64,000 bases of DNA from Hydra vulgaris (GCF_038396675.1 NC_088921.1:21213001-21277000); one strand, 5' to 3'; counted from the stretch's first letter, positions 1 through 9,878 are shown. A program made the numbers and translations. The notes: generated from the letters alone by a model not told the origin.

Positions 1-71
1 ATATTTTGAACAAATGCGCGCATTTTTAAACTATTTTCTACCTTTCTTTTACTTTTTAATTTTGATTATAA

Positions 72-3000
72 ATGGATGTAAGAATTCTGACCTTAAATGC
101 AAATGGTCTCCAAACTGAGACCAAAAGAAGCAAAATATTTCAATTTCTTAAATATTCGGACTATGACGTAATATGCTTGCAAGAAACGCATAGTACCGAA
201 GAAAATAACACCAATTGGATAAATGAATGGAAACACCAAACTAACGGGAGCTCCCTATGGAATAATGGAAACCATAGAGAGCGAGGTGTCTCCATTCTAA
301 CAAAAGAATGCACTGTTTTTAACGAAGTCACACAAGACGACTGTGGGAGAATTCTTGCAGCCAATTTTACTATTAAAAATTGTAATCTAAGAGTAATTAA
401 TATATACGGGCCAAATGACCCACAACAAAAAGAAAACTTTTTTAAGCAAATAAGAAAACATGCGCGCGGATCAGAATATATGATCCTTACAGGAGATTTT
501 AATATGGTTGAAAACCCTCTGTTAGACAGAGAAGGGGGTGATCTGCATAATAAAAGCAATACTTTAGGCAAAGCCAACTTGAATTTTTTTTGCCAAAAGT
601 TCGAGTTGGTTGATATTTATAGATATGTAAACCCCAGTAAAAGTGATTTCACCTATGAAAAACAGGACAAAACTTTCAAAAGCAGGATAGACAGAATTTA
701 TGTACCTTTGACAATCTCAAGAAATTGCGAATGCGCTTTAATAGAAAACAAAGTAAGTGACCATAAAGCCTTCGGCTGTACTCTAAAACTTGAGAAGGTG
801 AATGAGAGAGGCCCGGGCTACTGGCACCTAAATGTTAGTCTATTAAGCGATTGCGCCTTTAAAGCTAAACTAAAAAAGGATTTTGAATTGGCAAAAACTA
901 AGAAACATAGCTACTCCAGTAGCAATCAATGGTGGGACATCACAAAATCCCGCATAAAATTGATTGCTATTGAGGCGTCAAAATCCAAAAAGCGCGAAAT
1001 AAAGCTAAAACAGAAATCTTTACAAAAACAAATCGATGAGGAAAACCAAAAACAAATGAGAGACTTGGAAAAGCTTGAGGATCTGAGATCGGAGCTTCAA
1101 GAACTCCTCTGCGACGGGGGCGTGTTCGTAAGAACTAAACAAACCCTTGCAGAGGAGGGCGAAAAACCTTCCAAGGCTCTCTTTCATATGGAAAAGAATA
1201 ACCAAAAGAAAAAAATTATTAGAGAAATAAAAGACGGTGACACCGTTCACACGGACACCGTCAAAGTATTAAAAACAATTAGAAATTTCTATAAAAACCT
1301 TTACGAAACAAAAAATCTCAATAAAGAAAAACAAAGCAAATTTTTAGCAAATATAAAAACATCCCTCACGGATGACCAAAACGCGTCTTTAAACATACCC
1401 TTTAGCAGCGAGGAGCTTTATAACGCTGCAATGTCCCTAAACAAAGGCAAAACACCAGGGATAGACGGCCTCCCGGCAGAATTTTATCAAGAATGCTGGG
1501 AGATTTACGGAGAAGAACTTACCAATCTTATGAACGGTAATGTCTTCGATGAAAATAACGAGCTGTCATGGTCGCAGAGGACGGCGCTGATTAGTCTCCT
1601 TCCAAAAGAGGGTGACCTGACGGCGCTGCAAAACTGGAGACCAATATCCCTGCTGTGCGCGGATTATAAAATAATCACTAAAGCCCTCGCCTTGAGATTG
1701 TCTAAGGTACTAGAGAAAATTCTCGGACCGTCGCAAACTTGCTCGGTACCGGGAAGAAATATTTTCTCCAACATTTTCCTGGTCAGAGACCTAATACAGT
1801 ACACTAACGATAAAAACTTAGATAGTGTACTGATTACAATCGACCAGGAAAAAGCATTTGATAAAATTGACAGAAATTTTTTGTTTGAAACACTTAAAAA
1901 GTTCAACTTAGGTGAAAAATTTATAACAGCAATTATGCAATCAATGAAAAATTCTAAATCAATAATAATTAACAACGGATACATGAGTGAACCTTTTAGT
2001 GTAAACAGAGGTGTTCGTCAAGGCGACCCTATTTCACTCATGCTTTATTGCCTGGCAGTGGAAACCCTCGCTCTAGAAGTCAGAAACAACCCTGACATAG
2101 ATGGCATTCCTCTGCCTGGCACAAAAAACAATTTAAAAGTAATGCAGTACGCCGACGACACCACAATATTCCTGAGGAACCCGAAATCGATCCAAAGCGT
2201 TTTCAAAACGCTAGACGATTTCGAGGAAGCCTCAGGATCAAATATTAACAAAAGCAAAACCAAAGGTCTGGCGTTAGGTGGATTTAACCACATCCACTAT
2301 GAAAACACGACCAGAATACTAAATCAAAAGCTGTTTAATATTAACTGGTGCAACGCCTCAGGCATTAAAATTTTAGGTATTACCTTCCACACCGACCTAG
2401 CATACACCGCTAGCGCAAATTGGAAGAAAGCCGTTGAAAACTTTAGAAAAAAAATCAAAAGTTTCAGATACCGAAACATATCTCTGAGGTGCAAGGGTAT
2501 TTTTGTTAATACTCTTGCACTCTCTAAGGTGTGGTTCGTGGCCAACGGATTCCCAATTAACGAATTTACCGCCAAGCAAATCAAAAAGGAAATATCAGCG
2601 TACTTATGGCAGAGCGAATACGCGCAGCCCATAAAAAGCGATATCTTAAACCTACCAATAAATAAAGGAGGACTGGGCATTCTTGACACAAAAAAGCAAG
2701 GTTTAGCCCTCCGAACAAAACATATACTCCAAATAAAGGAGCAAGAAAACAATCACGAGTCATGCTTTATTCAAAACTATTATTTGGCGCACCATCTAGC
2801 AAAACACGCGCGACCGAACTACCCGCAATGGTTGTTTCTTACAAGAAACAACTTCCCCAAATCGCTAAACGAACCCCCATTTTACTATAAAGACGTCATT
2901 AAGAACATTAAGTGCGATGACAAAATTTTTGAAATTAAACCTAAAAGCGCAAAAAATATCCGCGCGTTTCTCACCAAAGCTGACGAAAACTTCAATTTAA

Positions 3001-3626
3001 TAAAAATACAAAGGGCATGGGATACAATGCTACAAAAAAATCTTTCATGGCAAAAAATATGGGAGAAAAGCTTTGTATCTCACGCCATCGGACCCAGCAA
3101 AAACACCCTCTGGAGAGCCTTAACTAACTCACTTCCGACTCTTGAAAAAATTCAGAGTTGGAGGAAAAACAGAGGCCACGGAAACAATAATTGTAAATCC
3201 TGCGGCGCAGTAGAAAAAACAATGCACCCTTTTATCAACTGCAAAAAGGCTAGGTCTGTGTGGAAGGCCTTTATACCAACGTACGAAAAACTTTTACCAA
3301 CAAAAAAATTTAATACTGTCCATGCGATCTTTCTAACAAACATCGAGCACTTGTCAAAGAAAGACTACACTGCGAAAATAGCAATGACTCTGGCTCACTT
3401 AATAACGTCGCGGTTATGGTGGGCCAGAAACATGAAACTTAAGGAAAACAAAAATATACCCTCGGCAAGAATTGCAGAGAGGATCAAAAAAGATATTAGA
3501 AATATATGGAAAGTAAACTATAACAAATACTTAAGAGAAAACAACGTGGAAAAATTCCACGACATGTTTTCTATAAACAACGCAATTAGCGATAAAAATA
3601 ATCCTAATCTAACTCTTCTCTTATAA
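72..3626 (+). CDS. LINE ORF2: APE endonuclease / reverse transcriptase (1184 aa)
   Basis: ORF2 is the enzyme of target-primed reverse transcription: it nicks the genomic target and copies the element RNA there. The N-terminal apurinic-endonuclease-like domain (about residues 1-235) shows N11, the catalytic glutamate E38 in QETH, GDFN at 141-144 and SDH at 229-231. The RT domain (about 430-760) has the PISLL block, FD in QEKAFDKID, RQGDP and the YADD active site at 693-696. A CCHC zinc motif lies near the C terminus (C1041, C1044, H1052, C1057), as is usual for L1/Tx1 proteins. No internal stop is present and all key residues are retained, so the protein looks functional. About half of its residues match the ORF2 at 6034-9588, and both proteins are exactly 1184 aa. 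It is richer in GC codons than that relative, which suggests a separate family rather than a recent duplicate. Confidence 0.95.
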   Translation: MDVRILTLNANGLQTETKRSKIFQFLKYSDYDVICLQETHSTEENNTNWINEWKHQTNGSSLWNNGNHRERGVSILTKECTVFNEVTQDDCGRILAANFTIKNCNLRVINIYGPNDPQQKENFFKQIRKHARGSEYMILTGDFNMVENPLLDREGGDLHNKSNTLGKANLNFFCQKFELVDIYRYVNPSKSDFTYEKQDKTFKSRIDRIYVPLTISRNCECALIENKVSDHKAFGCTLKLEKVNERGPGYWHLNVSLLSDCAFKAKLKKDFELAKTKKHSYSSSNQWWDITKSRIKLIAIEASKSKKREIKLKQKSLQKQIDEENQKQMRDLEKLEDLRSELQELLCDGGVFVRTKQTLAEEGEKPSKALFHMEKNNQKKKIIREIKDGDTVHTDTVKVLKTIRNFYKNLYETKNLNKEKQSKFLANIKTSLTDDQNASLNIPFSSEELYNAAMSLNKGKTPGIDGLPAEFYQECWEIYGEELTNLMNGNVFDENNELSWSQRTALISLLPKEGDLTALQNWRPISLLCADYKIITKALALRLSKVLEKILGPSQTCSVPGRNIFSNIFLVRDLIQYTNDKNLDSVLITIDQEKAFDKIDRNFLFETLKKFNLGEKFITAIMQSMKNSKSIIINNGYMSEPFSVNRGVRQGDPISLMLYCLAVETLALEVRNNPDIDGIPLPGTKNNLKVMQYADDTTIFLRNPKSIQSVFKTLDDFEEASGSNINKSKTKGLALGGFNHIHYENTTRILNQKLFNINWCNASGIKILGITFHTDLAYTASANWKKAVENFRKKIKSFRYRNISLRCKGIFVNTLALSKVWFVANGFPINEFTAKQIKKEISAYLWQSEYAQPIKSDILNLPINKGGLGILDTKKQGLALRTKHILQIKEQENNHESCFIQNYYLAHHLAKHARPNYPQWLFLTRNNFPKSLNEPPFYYKDVIKNIKCDDKIFEIKPKSAKNIRAFLTKADENFNLIKIQRAWDTMLQKNLSWQKIWEKSFVSHAIGPSKNTLWRALTNSLPTLEKIQSWRKNRGHGNNNCKSCGAVEKTMHPFINCKKARSVWKAFIPTYEKLLPTKKFNTVHAIFLTNIEHLSKKDYTAKIAMTLAHLITSRLWWARNMKLKENKNIPSARIAERIKKDIRNIWKVNYNKYLRENNVEKFHDMFSINNAISDKNNPNLTLLL

Positions 3627-3683
3627 ATGTCGGTTTTCAACCAAACAAGTAACATTATTTTTATTTTTTTTTATAAACGAAAA

Positions 3684-3858
3684 GCATGTCCCCAGCAGCC
3701 CCTGTGGGTGCGACGGACATGCGTATATTTTATAAATGCGAGGCTTAATGGCCAGCACTATATATTTTAAACAAGAAAACTACGAACATGTCCTGCAAAG
3801 CCCGGTGGCAATGATGGATGTGTGAATTTTTTATAACAGCCTGGGGTAATAGCCAGGC
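3684..3858 (+). other. Two tandem stem-loop modules in the E1 3' UTR
   Basis: Module 1 (3684-3775) has stem GCATGTCC (3684-3691) with GGACATGC (3715-3722), then a small hairpin with GGC (3742-3744) paired to GCC (3751-3753) around a TTAATG loop. Module 2 (3787-3858) is a diverged repeat. CATGTCC (3787-3793) pairs with GGATGTG (3816-3822), and GCCTGG (3839-3844) pairs with CCAGGC (3853-3858). A third copy of the module is in the 3' UTR of a CR1/L2-like LINE at 23241-23311, with base-pair-preserving changes in both stems. A role in recognition of the RNA 3' end by the RT is inferred, not shown. Confidence 0.75.
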
Positions 3859-4178
3859 AAATTTATTTTAAACTCGTGATAATTTTGTTTTATTAACTTT
3901 TATTAGAATCCTGTTGTGGTTTCATTTCGATTTATTTTTTCGATTTTCGACTTTTCGATTTTCGTTTTTTATCTATAACCACAACAGTTTTAAATAAATA
4001 AATACATTTTTGCTAAACTCCTATAAATAAATAATAAAGAAACAAAATACTGTCTTAGAAAAGCAGAGAAAAAATATATGAAATCATTAAAATCTTTCCC
4101 CCCCCGCTTGTTGTAAATAGTCCCCTGATGTATATATTTATTAATGAAATATATGTAAATAAAGAAAAAAAAAAAAAA

Positions 4179-4330
4179 GTATCTGTTCTTATCAGTTTAA
4201 TATCTGGTACGCCGGCACAGTCCGGCTCATATATTAATCTGATTTTTGGCATTAGGTCATGGGATCATAGGTTTACCTTGCCCTGACCACGGGTTGCCTC
4301 GGCTTTGCACTACTGCTGAGCGCGGCCCAG
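4179..4330 (+). pseudogene. U2 snRNA gene L1, 3' part (nt 36-187), split by E1
   Basis: The segment starts at GTATCTGTTC right after the E1 poly-A and runs to the base of stem-loop IV. The Sm site and stem-loops II-IV match the uninterrupted copies. The 5' 35 nt lie upstream of E1 beyond the window. A full U2 RNA cannot be made from it. Confidence 0.9.
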
Positions 4331-4509
4331 ATTGGAAAAAAGAAAATATCTTCACTTTCAGAGTGTCTAACATCGCTAATGGTCTCAGCTGCTGCTGCTG
4401 ATGATGCTGCTGATGATGACGACGACGAAAATGATTAGACGTTCTAATTCAAACCACAAGTACATTGTTGAAGACGGCGTCAGTCCGACTATGTCTGCAG
4501 TGTTCAGTT

Positions 4510-4540
4510 ATCGCTTCTCGGCCTAATGGCTAAGATCAAG
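4510..4540 (+). pseudogene. U2 snRNA gene L2, 5' part (nt 1-31), split by E2
   Basis: It begins ATCGCTTCTCGG, as in the intact genes, and stops after GATCAAG, four nt before the usual junction. Its usual U2 upstream spacer is intact, so a U2-type promoter directly precedes E2. No target duplication is seen, unlike the other insertions. Confidence 0.85.
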
Positions 4541-4682
4541 AGTGGTACACTCTGATTTATTAGTATTAGTACGAGCTAGTGGTTATATAGGGTATATAGA
4601 GTTTATAGGGTGAATTGAGATTTAAGGAGGGTGTTAGTGGTGTCTTGAGGGGGAATAGTATTTACAGTAATTTTGAGTACTG

Positions 4683-5909
4683 TTGTACGTTGTCAAAATC
4701 ATTATGGAAGATTGTGTAAGCAATTGCCAAAATATTCTTGATAATATTCATGATCATTTAGAAATAGAATGTAATGAAAATAACGAATGTCGCTCAGGTT
4801 TGATTTATCCTGAATATATACAAAATACCAAAACCAAGTTTTCATATGCGCAAGCCGCAAAAGTTAATTATCCTAATCAATTCTTAAGACAACTTAATAA
4901 AACGTTATTATGTAAACTAGAATTAAATACGTCTATCAATGATGTTCTTATGGCTTTAGAAGAAAATGATCTAGACGGAGGTATTGAAGGCGTCCAAATT
5001 ATACGGGCGGGAACAATGTTAGAAATAACTATTAAAAATGATAAAATAAAAAACAAACTTCTAGAACGAGGGCTAGACATAAACGGCTATCACCATCGTT
5101 TTTATAATTCCACTCCAACGAGAAATGTTAGTACTCGGGTAAATGTTTCTGTTTTAGGTCTGCCACTTGAGTATAAAGGCTGCATTGTCGGTAGAATTCT
5201 TGAGCAAAAAGGATATGGCAAACATATATACTCAAAATCCATTATGAAAAAAACACCAAAAAAAGGCACGGAATATTATTCTGGTATACTGGTTGCGGTA
5301 ATGGACAACTTATACGAACCTATACCGAAAACAATAGAAATTGAAGGTTATACGGTTAGAATAATTCACACAGGGCAAGAAGGCAATCCAAAGATCGAAA
5401 ATAAACTCACAAGTGTAACGGATAACAACAAGGGCAGAGAGACAAGCTTAAGTAAAACAGAAAAGATACCTTCAGTAAGCCCTTTAATTGATAGCAATGC
5501 CGATATAAATATAATCCAAACTGAAACATTAACTAAAACTGTAACAAATATTGAAAAGGAAAAAGAAAATGAGGAGAACCTGACTATAAATGAATTAAGT
5601 GAAATAAAAACAAATAATAACGAATCAGACGTAAAAGAAAAAGGTGCAGAAACTGATGAGACAATGCTTAATGAATATAACCATGATGATAACAACAGCG
5701 AACTAGAAGAGTCAAGCGATATGGATATGATAGGGTTACGAGACAAAAATAATAAAAGGAAAATAACACCACAAACAATAAAAAATCACACAAAACGATC
5801 TAACAGAGACAATAATCTATGTGGGAAGGTCTCCTACCAAAATCAAGAAAACCAAATAAAAATACAAAACCAAAAATCAAATAAAAATATAAATTTTAAA
5901 ATCAAATAA
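4683..5909 (+). CDS. LINE ORF1 protein of E2 (408 aa)
   Basis: This is the probable RNA-binding and nucleoprotein component of E2. The conserved core (about residues 45-235) begins with an SYAQAA motif, continues through QIIRAGTMLEI and RFYNSTPTRN, and ends with VRIIHTGQE. This core layout resembles the RRM-like ORF1 proteins of Tx1/L1 elements, but the CCHC zinc knuckles that usually follow the GQ motif are absent. The rest is a low-complexity E/K/N-rich tail with a basic C terminus. A second ATG eight codons in (4704) is an alternative start. It lacks the C-terminal module found in the ORF1 proteins of E3 and E4. Assignment rests on position before ORF2 and similarity to the other two ORF1 proteins in the window. 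Confidence 0.85.
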   Translation: MYVVKIIMEDCVSNCQNILDNIHDHLEIECNENNECRSGLIYPEYIQNTKTKFSYAQAAKVNYPNQFLRQLNKTLLCKLELNTSINDVLMALEENDLDGGIEGVQIIRAGTMLEITIKNDKIKNKLLERGLDINGYHHRFYNSTPTRNVSTRVNVSVLGLPLEYKGCIVGRILEQKGYGKHIYSKSIMKKTPKKGTEYYSGILVAVMDNLYEPIPKTIEIEGYTVRIIHTGQEGNPKIENKLTSVTDNNKGRETSLSKTEKIPSVSPLIDSNADINIIQTETLTKTVTNIEKEKENEENLTINELSEIKTNNNESDVKEKGAETDETMLNEYNHDDNNSELEESSDMDMIGLRDKNNKRKITPQTIKNHTKRSNRDNNLCGKVSYQNQENQIKIQNQKSNKNINFKIK

Positions 5910-6033
5910 AAATAAAAATAATAAAAGAAAAAATCCAAATAAAAATATAAAAGTCCAAAACCAAATAAAAATATAAAATTAAGAAAAGCAAACAAAAATA
6001 AAAAAATCCAAAAAATTAAAAAAAAACACTAAA

Positions 6034-9000
6034 ATGGCTTTCAGAATTCTTACCATAAATGTAAATGGCCTAAATGCCGATATAAAAAGAAACAACTTCA
6101 TGAACTTTTTTAAGGAAATGAACTATGATATTGTATGTGTTCAGGAGACGCACTGTACAAATGAAAAGAAGGACCTATGGAATAAAGAGTGGGAAAATAA
6201 AATCGGGGGATCTTCTATCTGGAACAACAACAGTAACAAAAGTTGTGGTGTCGCCATATTTACCAAACTTAAAACCATATTTCAGGAGGTAACTCAGGAT
6301 GAAAACGGTAGAATCCTGGCAGTCACAATTAACTTTGAAAACACTGCAACCAGAATTATAAATATATACGCACCAAATAATCCACAGGAAAAAGAGAACT
6401 TTTTTAGCACTCTAAACAAACACACAAAATTATGTGACAATATATACCTCGCAGGAGACTTCAATATGGTAGTTGACCCAACACTAGATAGAGAAGGAGG
6501 TGACCTCTACAACCCAAACAATATCTTAGGAAAACAAAACTTAAATAGATTCTGTGAAAAATACAATCTTTCAGATACATTTCGAGTCCTTAATCCACAT
6601 AAAAAAGAATTTACATACAACAGTCCTGATCAAAGTTTTTGCAGTAGAATCGACAGAATTTATACGATAGTGGAAAAAACAAAAAAGCATAAGGCCACAA
6701 TAGTAGAAACAGGTTTGAGTGACCACAGAGGACTTTTGTACGAAATATTTATTGAAGCACAAAACAAAAGAGGGCCAGGCTATTGGCATTTAAATGTCAC
6801 CCTTCTTTCTGACGTACGTTTTAGAGAAAGTCTAAAAACAAAATTCGAAAAACAAAAAACAAAAAAAGACGTATACGATAGCAAAAGCCAATGGTGGGAC
6901 ATGATCAAATACAAAATTAAATCTACTGCCATCGACCTATCCTCAAAAATACAAAAAGAAAAAAATCTGAAAAAACTAACCTTAGAACAACAAATAAACA
7001 CAGAAATGCAGTCGGGAAAGCCAAATTACGAAATTGTTAAAAATCTTGAACTGGAACTAAAAGAGCTGTTAAGAAAGAATGGAGTTTTCATTCGAACTAA
7101 ACAAACTATTGTCGAGGATGACGAATCCCCCTCAAAAACATTATTTCAAATGGAAAGAAACAATCAAGAAAAAAAAACAATAACAACGCTCAAGGATGGA
7201 GAAAGTACAATTATAGAAACAAAGAGTATACTTCCAAAAATAAGAGAATACTATAAAACCCTATACAAAAAAACAAATATAGCCAAAGAAAATCAAAGAA
7301 AGTTTTTATCCTGTATTGATAAGTCCTTGACAGACGACCAGAATGCTTCGCTTAACATCAGGTTCAGTAAAGAAGAACTTCATAATGCAACTATGTCACT
7401 TAAAAAAGGAAAGACTCCAGGTGTTGATGGAATACCTATAGAGTTCTACCAGGAGTTTTGGGATATTGTTGGTGAGGAATTCACAAACCTAGCCAACATG
7501 ATCATATTTGATACCGAGGAACAACTTTCATGGTCACAAAGAACTGCTCTCATTAGTCTTCTACCAAAGGGAGGAGACTTAACTGAGTTGAAAAATTGGC
7601 GACCTATTTCACTACTCTGTAGTGATTATAAAATAATAACAAAAGCTCTGGCTTTAAGATTATCAAATGTACTAGATTTTTTATTCGGAACATCTCAAAC
7701 GTGCTCGGTCCCGGGCAGAAACATCTATTCTAACATTTTTCTAGTTCGGGATCTCATTCAATATACCAATGAAAAAAATATCAAAAGCTTTATCCTGACA
7801 ATTGATCAAGAAAAAGCTTTTGACAAGATTGATCGTAACTATCTAATTGAAGTAATGGAAAAATACAACCTCGGAAAAAACTTCGTAAATGCTATAAAGC
7901 AAACTTTGAAAAACAACCAGTCCTTAATTCTAAACAATGGATATATGAGTGAGCCCCTAAATATTGAAAGAGGAGTTAGGCAAGGGGATCCTGTATCACT
8001 GATGTTATACTGCTTAGCAGTGGAACCGCTTGCTATCTCAATTAGAAATAACCATAAAATTGACGGAATTCCACTGCCAGGTTCAAAAACAACTCTAAAA
8101 GTCATGCAATATGCAGATGATACATCAATTTTTATTAAAAACTCTTACTCAGTTAATGAAGTGTTTGAAACCCTTGACAGATTCGAAGAGGCGTCAGGAT
8201 CAAACATTAATAGAGAGAAAACAAAAGCGCTAGCTCTAGGTGGCTTCAACTACCTTGAATACGAAAAAACGATCATCGCACTCAAACAAAAAAATTATAA
8301 TATTCAGTGGTCAAATACAACAGGATTGAGAATTCTAGGAATACACTTTCACACTGACCTTGCATTCACAGCCAGCATCAACTGGAATAAGGCCTACGGC
8401 AACTTTGCCAAAAGGGTTGGAGGCTTTAAATTTAGGAATGTTTCGCTAAGATGCAAGGCTATGTTTATTAATACTCTTGCTCTCTCTAAAATATGGTTTG
8501 TGGCCAATGTTTTTCCGCTTAACAAACTACAAGGAAAACAAATAAAAAAAGATATTTCCAGGTATCTGTGGAATAGTGAATATGCAGAGCCAATCAAAAG
8601 AGATATCCTCAACTTACCCGTAGACAAAGGAGGTCTTGGAATATTAGATATAGAAAAGCAAGGTATAGCTCTGAGATTGAAACATATATTTAACATGAGA
8701 GAAAGTCAAAACCCTCACGAACTGTACTATTTACAAAACTTCTTTTTAGGATATCCTCTCAATAAATATGCCAAAAGACACTTCCAACAATGGCTATATC
8801 TCACAGAAAATAAATTTCCAAAATCACTTAATTTTCCTCCTTTTTATTATAATGATATTTTGGAGACCTTAAAAAGATCTGAAGATATATTTAAAATAAA
8901 TAAAAAAACTGCAAAAAATCTTTACTGTTATATACAGAGGACACAAGAAAACACAAGCATTACGAAAATACATGCAGCCTGGGAAGCAAAACTGCAAAGA

Positions 9001-9588
9001 AATTTACCATGGTCATCAATTTGGCAAAGAAGTTTTAATTCATATGCCCAAGGTCCTTGTAAGAACACACTGTGGAGAATCTTAACAGATTCGATACCAA
9101 CTCTAGAAAAAATACATGCCTGGAAAAGAAACCGTGGGAGAGGAAACGGTTTATGTAAATCATGCGAAAAAAAGGAGAATACCCTGCATCCTTTTCTCCA
9201 TTGCAAAAAAGCAAGAAGAGTTTGGAATAGCATGAAACCAATCTACAAATCCCTTCTACCTAGTAGGGACTTTAATATAGTACACGTAATATTTCAAATT
9301 AACATCGAAGACCTAGTAAAAAATAATAAACTTGCAAAACTTATAACAACAATAACACATATAGTTACAACCGAGTTATGGAGGGCAAGAAATAAAAGAT
9401 TAAAAGAAAACACAAATATAACAGCTCTCGCAATATTTCAAAATATTAAAAGCGAAATAAAATATATATGGAGAGTAAAGTACAATAAAGCCCTCAGGGA
9501 GAACAACATCACAAACTTCCACGAAACTTACTCAATAAACAATGCCATCAGTGTATTCGACCTAAACAACTTAATCTTTACATTTTAA
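6034..9588 (+). CDS. LINE ORF2: APE endonuclease / reverse transcriptase (1184 aa)
   Basis: This is the endonuclease and RT of E2, 124 bp downstream of ORF1 and in another frame, so it needs separate initiation. The endonuclease shows QETH with E38, GDFN at 141-144 and a later SDH. The RT has the PISLL block, QEKAFDKID, RQGDP and YADD at 693-696. A C-terminal CCHC motif is present in the segment LCKSCEKK...LHPFLHC. All catalytic residues are in place and no stop interrupts it. Motif spacing is the same as in the E1 protein, although roughly half the residues differ. It is AT-rich in codon use like its surroundings. Confidence 0.95.
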   Translation: MAFRILTINVNGLNADIKRNNFMNFFKEMNYDIVCVQETHCTNEKKDLWNKEWENKIGGSSIWNNNSNKSCGVAIFTKLKTIFQEVTQDENGRILAVTINFENTATRIINIYAPNNPQEKENFFSTLNKHTKLCDNIYLAGDFNMVVDPTLDREGGDLYNPNNILGKQNLNRFCEKYNLSDTFRVLNPHKKEFTYNSPDQSFCSRIDRIYTIVEKTKKHKATIVETGLSDHRGLLYEIFIEAQNKRGPGYWHLNVTLLSDVRFRESLKTKFEKQKTKKDVYDSKSQWWDMIKYKIKSTAIDLSSKIQKEKNLKKLTLEQQINTEMQSGKPNYEIVKNLELELKELLRKNGVFIRTKQTIVEDDESPSKTLFQMERNNQEKKTITTLKDGESTIIETKSILPKIREYYKTLYKKTNIAKENQRKFLSCIDKSLTDDQNASLNIRFSKEELHNATMSLKKGKTPGVDGIPIEFYQEFWDIVGEEFTNLANMIIFDTEEQLSWSQRTALISLLPKGGDLTELKNWRPISLLCSDYKIITKALALRLSNVLDFLFGTSQTCSVPGRNIYSNIFLVRDLIQYTNEKNIKSFILTIDQEKAFDKIDRNYLIEVMEKYNLGKNFVNAIKQTLKNNQSLILNNGYMSEPLNIERGVRQGDPVSLMLYCLAVEPLAISIRNNHKIDGIPLPGSKTTLKVMQYADDTSIFIKNSYSVNEVFETLDRFEEASGSNINREKTKALALGGFNYLEYEKTIIALKQKNYNIQWSNTTGLRILGIHFHTDLAFTASINWNKAYGNFAKRVGGFKFRNVSLRCKAMFINTLALSKIWFVANVFPLNKLQGKQIKKDISRYLWNSEYAEPIKRDILNLPVDKGGLGILDIEKQGIALRLKHIFNMRESQNPHELYYLQNFFLGYPLNKYAKRHFQQWLYLTENKFPKSLNFPPFYYNDILETLKRSEDIFKINKKTAKNLYCYIQRTQENTSITKIHAAWEAKLQRNLPWSSIWQRSFNSYAQGPCKNTLWRILTDSIPTLEKIHAWKRNRGRGNGLCKSCEKKENTLHPFLHCKKARRVWNSMKPIYKSLLPSRDFNIVHVIFQINIEDLVKNNKLAKLITTITHIVTTELWRARNKRLKENTNITALAIFQNIKSEIKYIWRVKYNKALRENNITNFHETYSINNAISVFDLNNLIFTF

Positions 9589-9684
9589 AAAAAAAAAAAA
9601 AACAAACAACCAAAGAATAAACTCCCAAACTAAAATCGCAATAAAATAATCCATACCTTAATAATAAAAATAAAAAAATAAAAA

Positions 9685-9726
<42 letters not shown>

Positions 9727-9731
<5 letters not shown>

Positions 9732-9878
9732 TGTCCTTATCAGTTTAATATCTGGTACGCCGGCACAGTCCGGCTCATATATTAATCTGATTTTTGGCAT
9801 TAGGTCATGGGATCATAGGTTTACCTTGCCCTGACCACGGGTTGCCTCGGCTTTGCACTACTGCTGAGCGCGGCCCAG
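9727..9878 (+). pseudogene. U2 snRNA gene L2, 3' part (nt 36-187), split by E2
   Basis: Follows the E2 poly-A. The first bases read GGATCTGTCC, so two substitutions lie in the branch-point-recognition/stem-I region. The rest matches intact copies and is followed by a normal spacer. Confidence 0.9.

Larger units (their letters stand above)
1..4178 (+). mobile_element. E1: U2-targeted Tx1-clade (Keno-like) LINE, 3' part
   Basis: This is a non-LTR retrotransposon whose 5' end and ORF1 lie outside the window. It contains a short inter-ORF stretch, a complete ORF2 and a 550-bp 3' UTR ending in a 14-A run. The last A is followed directly by U2 snRNA sequence starting at nucleotide 36, so the element sits inside a U2 gene in the same orientation. 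The APE-type endonuclease, the Tx1-type RT and the U2 target together match the known Keno group of the Tx1 clade. The 3' UTR holds two structured modules that also occur in an unrelated LINE of this window. Confidence 0.9.
4541..9726 (+). mobile_element. E2: complete U2-targeted Tx1-clade (Keno-like) LINE
   Basis: This 5.2-kb element has a 142-bp 5' UTR, ORF1, a 124-bp AAATA-rich gap, ORF2 and a 3' UTR ending in a long A-rich tail (9589-9726). Both ORFs are open. It lies inside a U2 gene in sense orientation: U2 nt 1-31 precede it and nt 36 onwards follow it, starting GGATCTGTCC with two changes from the normal GTATCTGTTC. The 5' UTR shares the short motif GAGCTAGTG with E3 and E4. It looks like an autonomous copy, and transcription from the flanking U2 promoter is likely. 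Confidence 0.92.

Noticed and set aside
161-3343. Reverse-strand ORFs of 60-142 codons under the E1 ORF2 (and similar ones under E2)
   Set aside because: They lie opposite a clearly coding strand and lack any family features.
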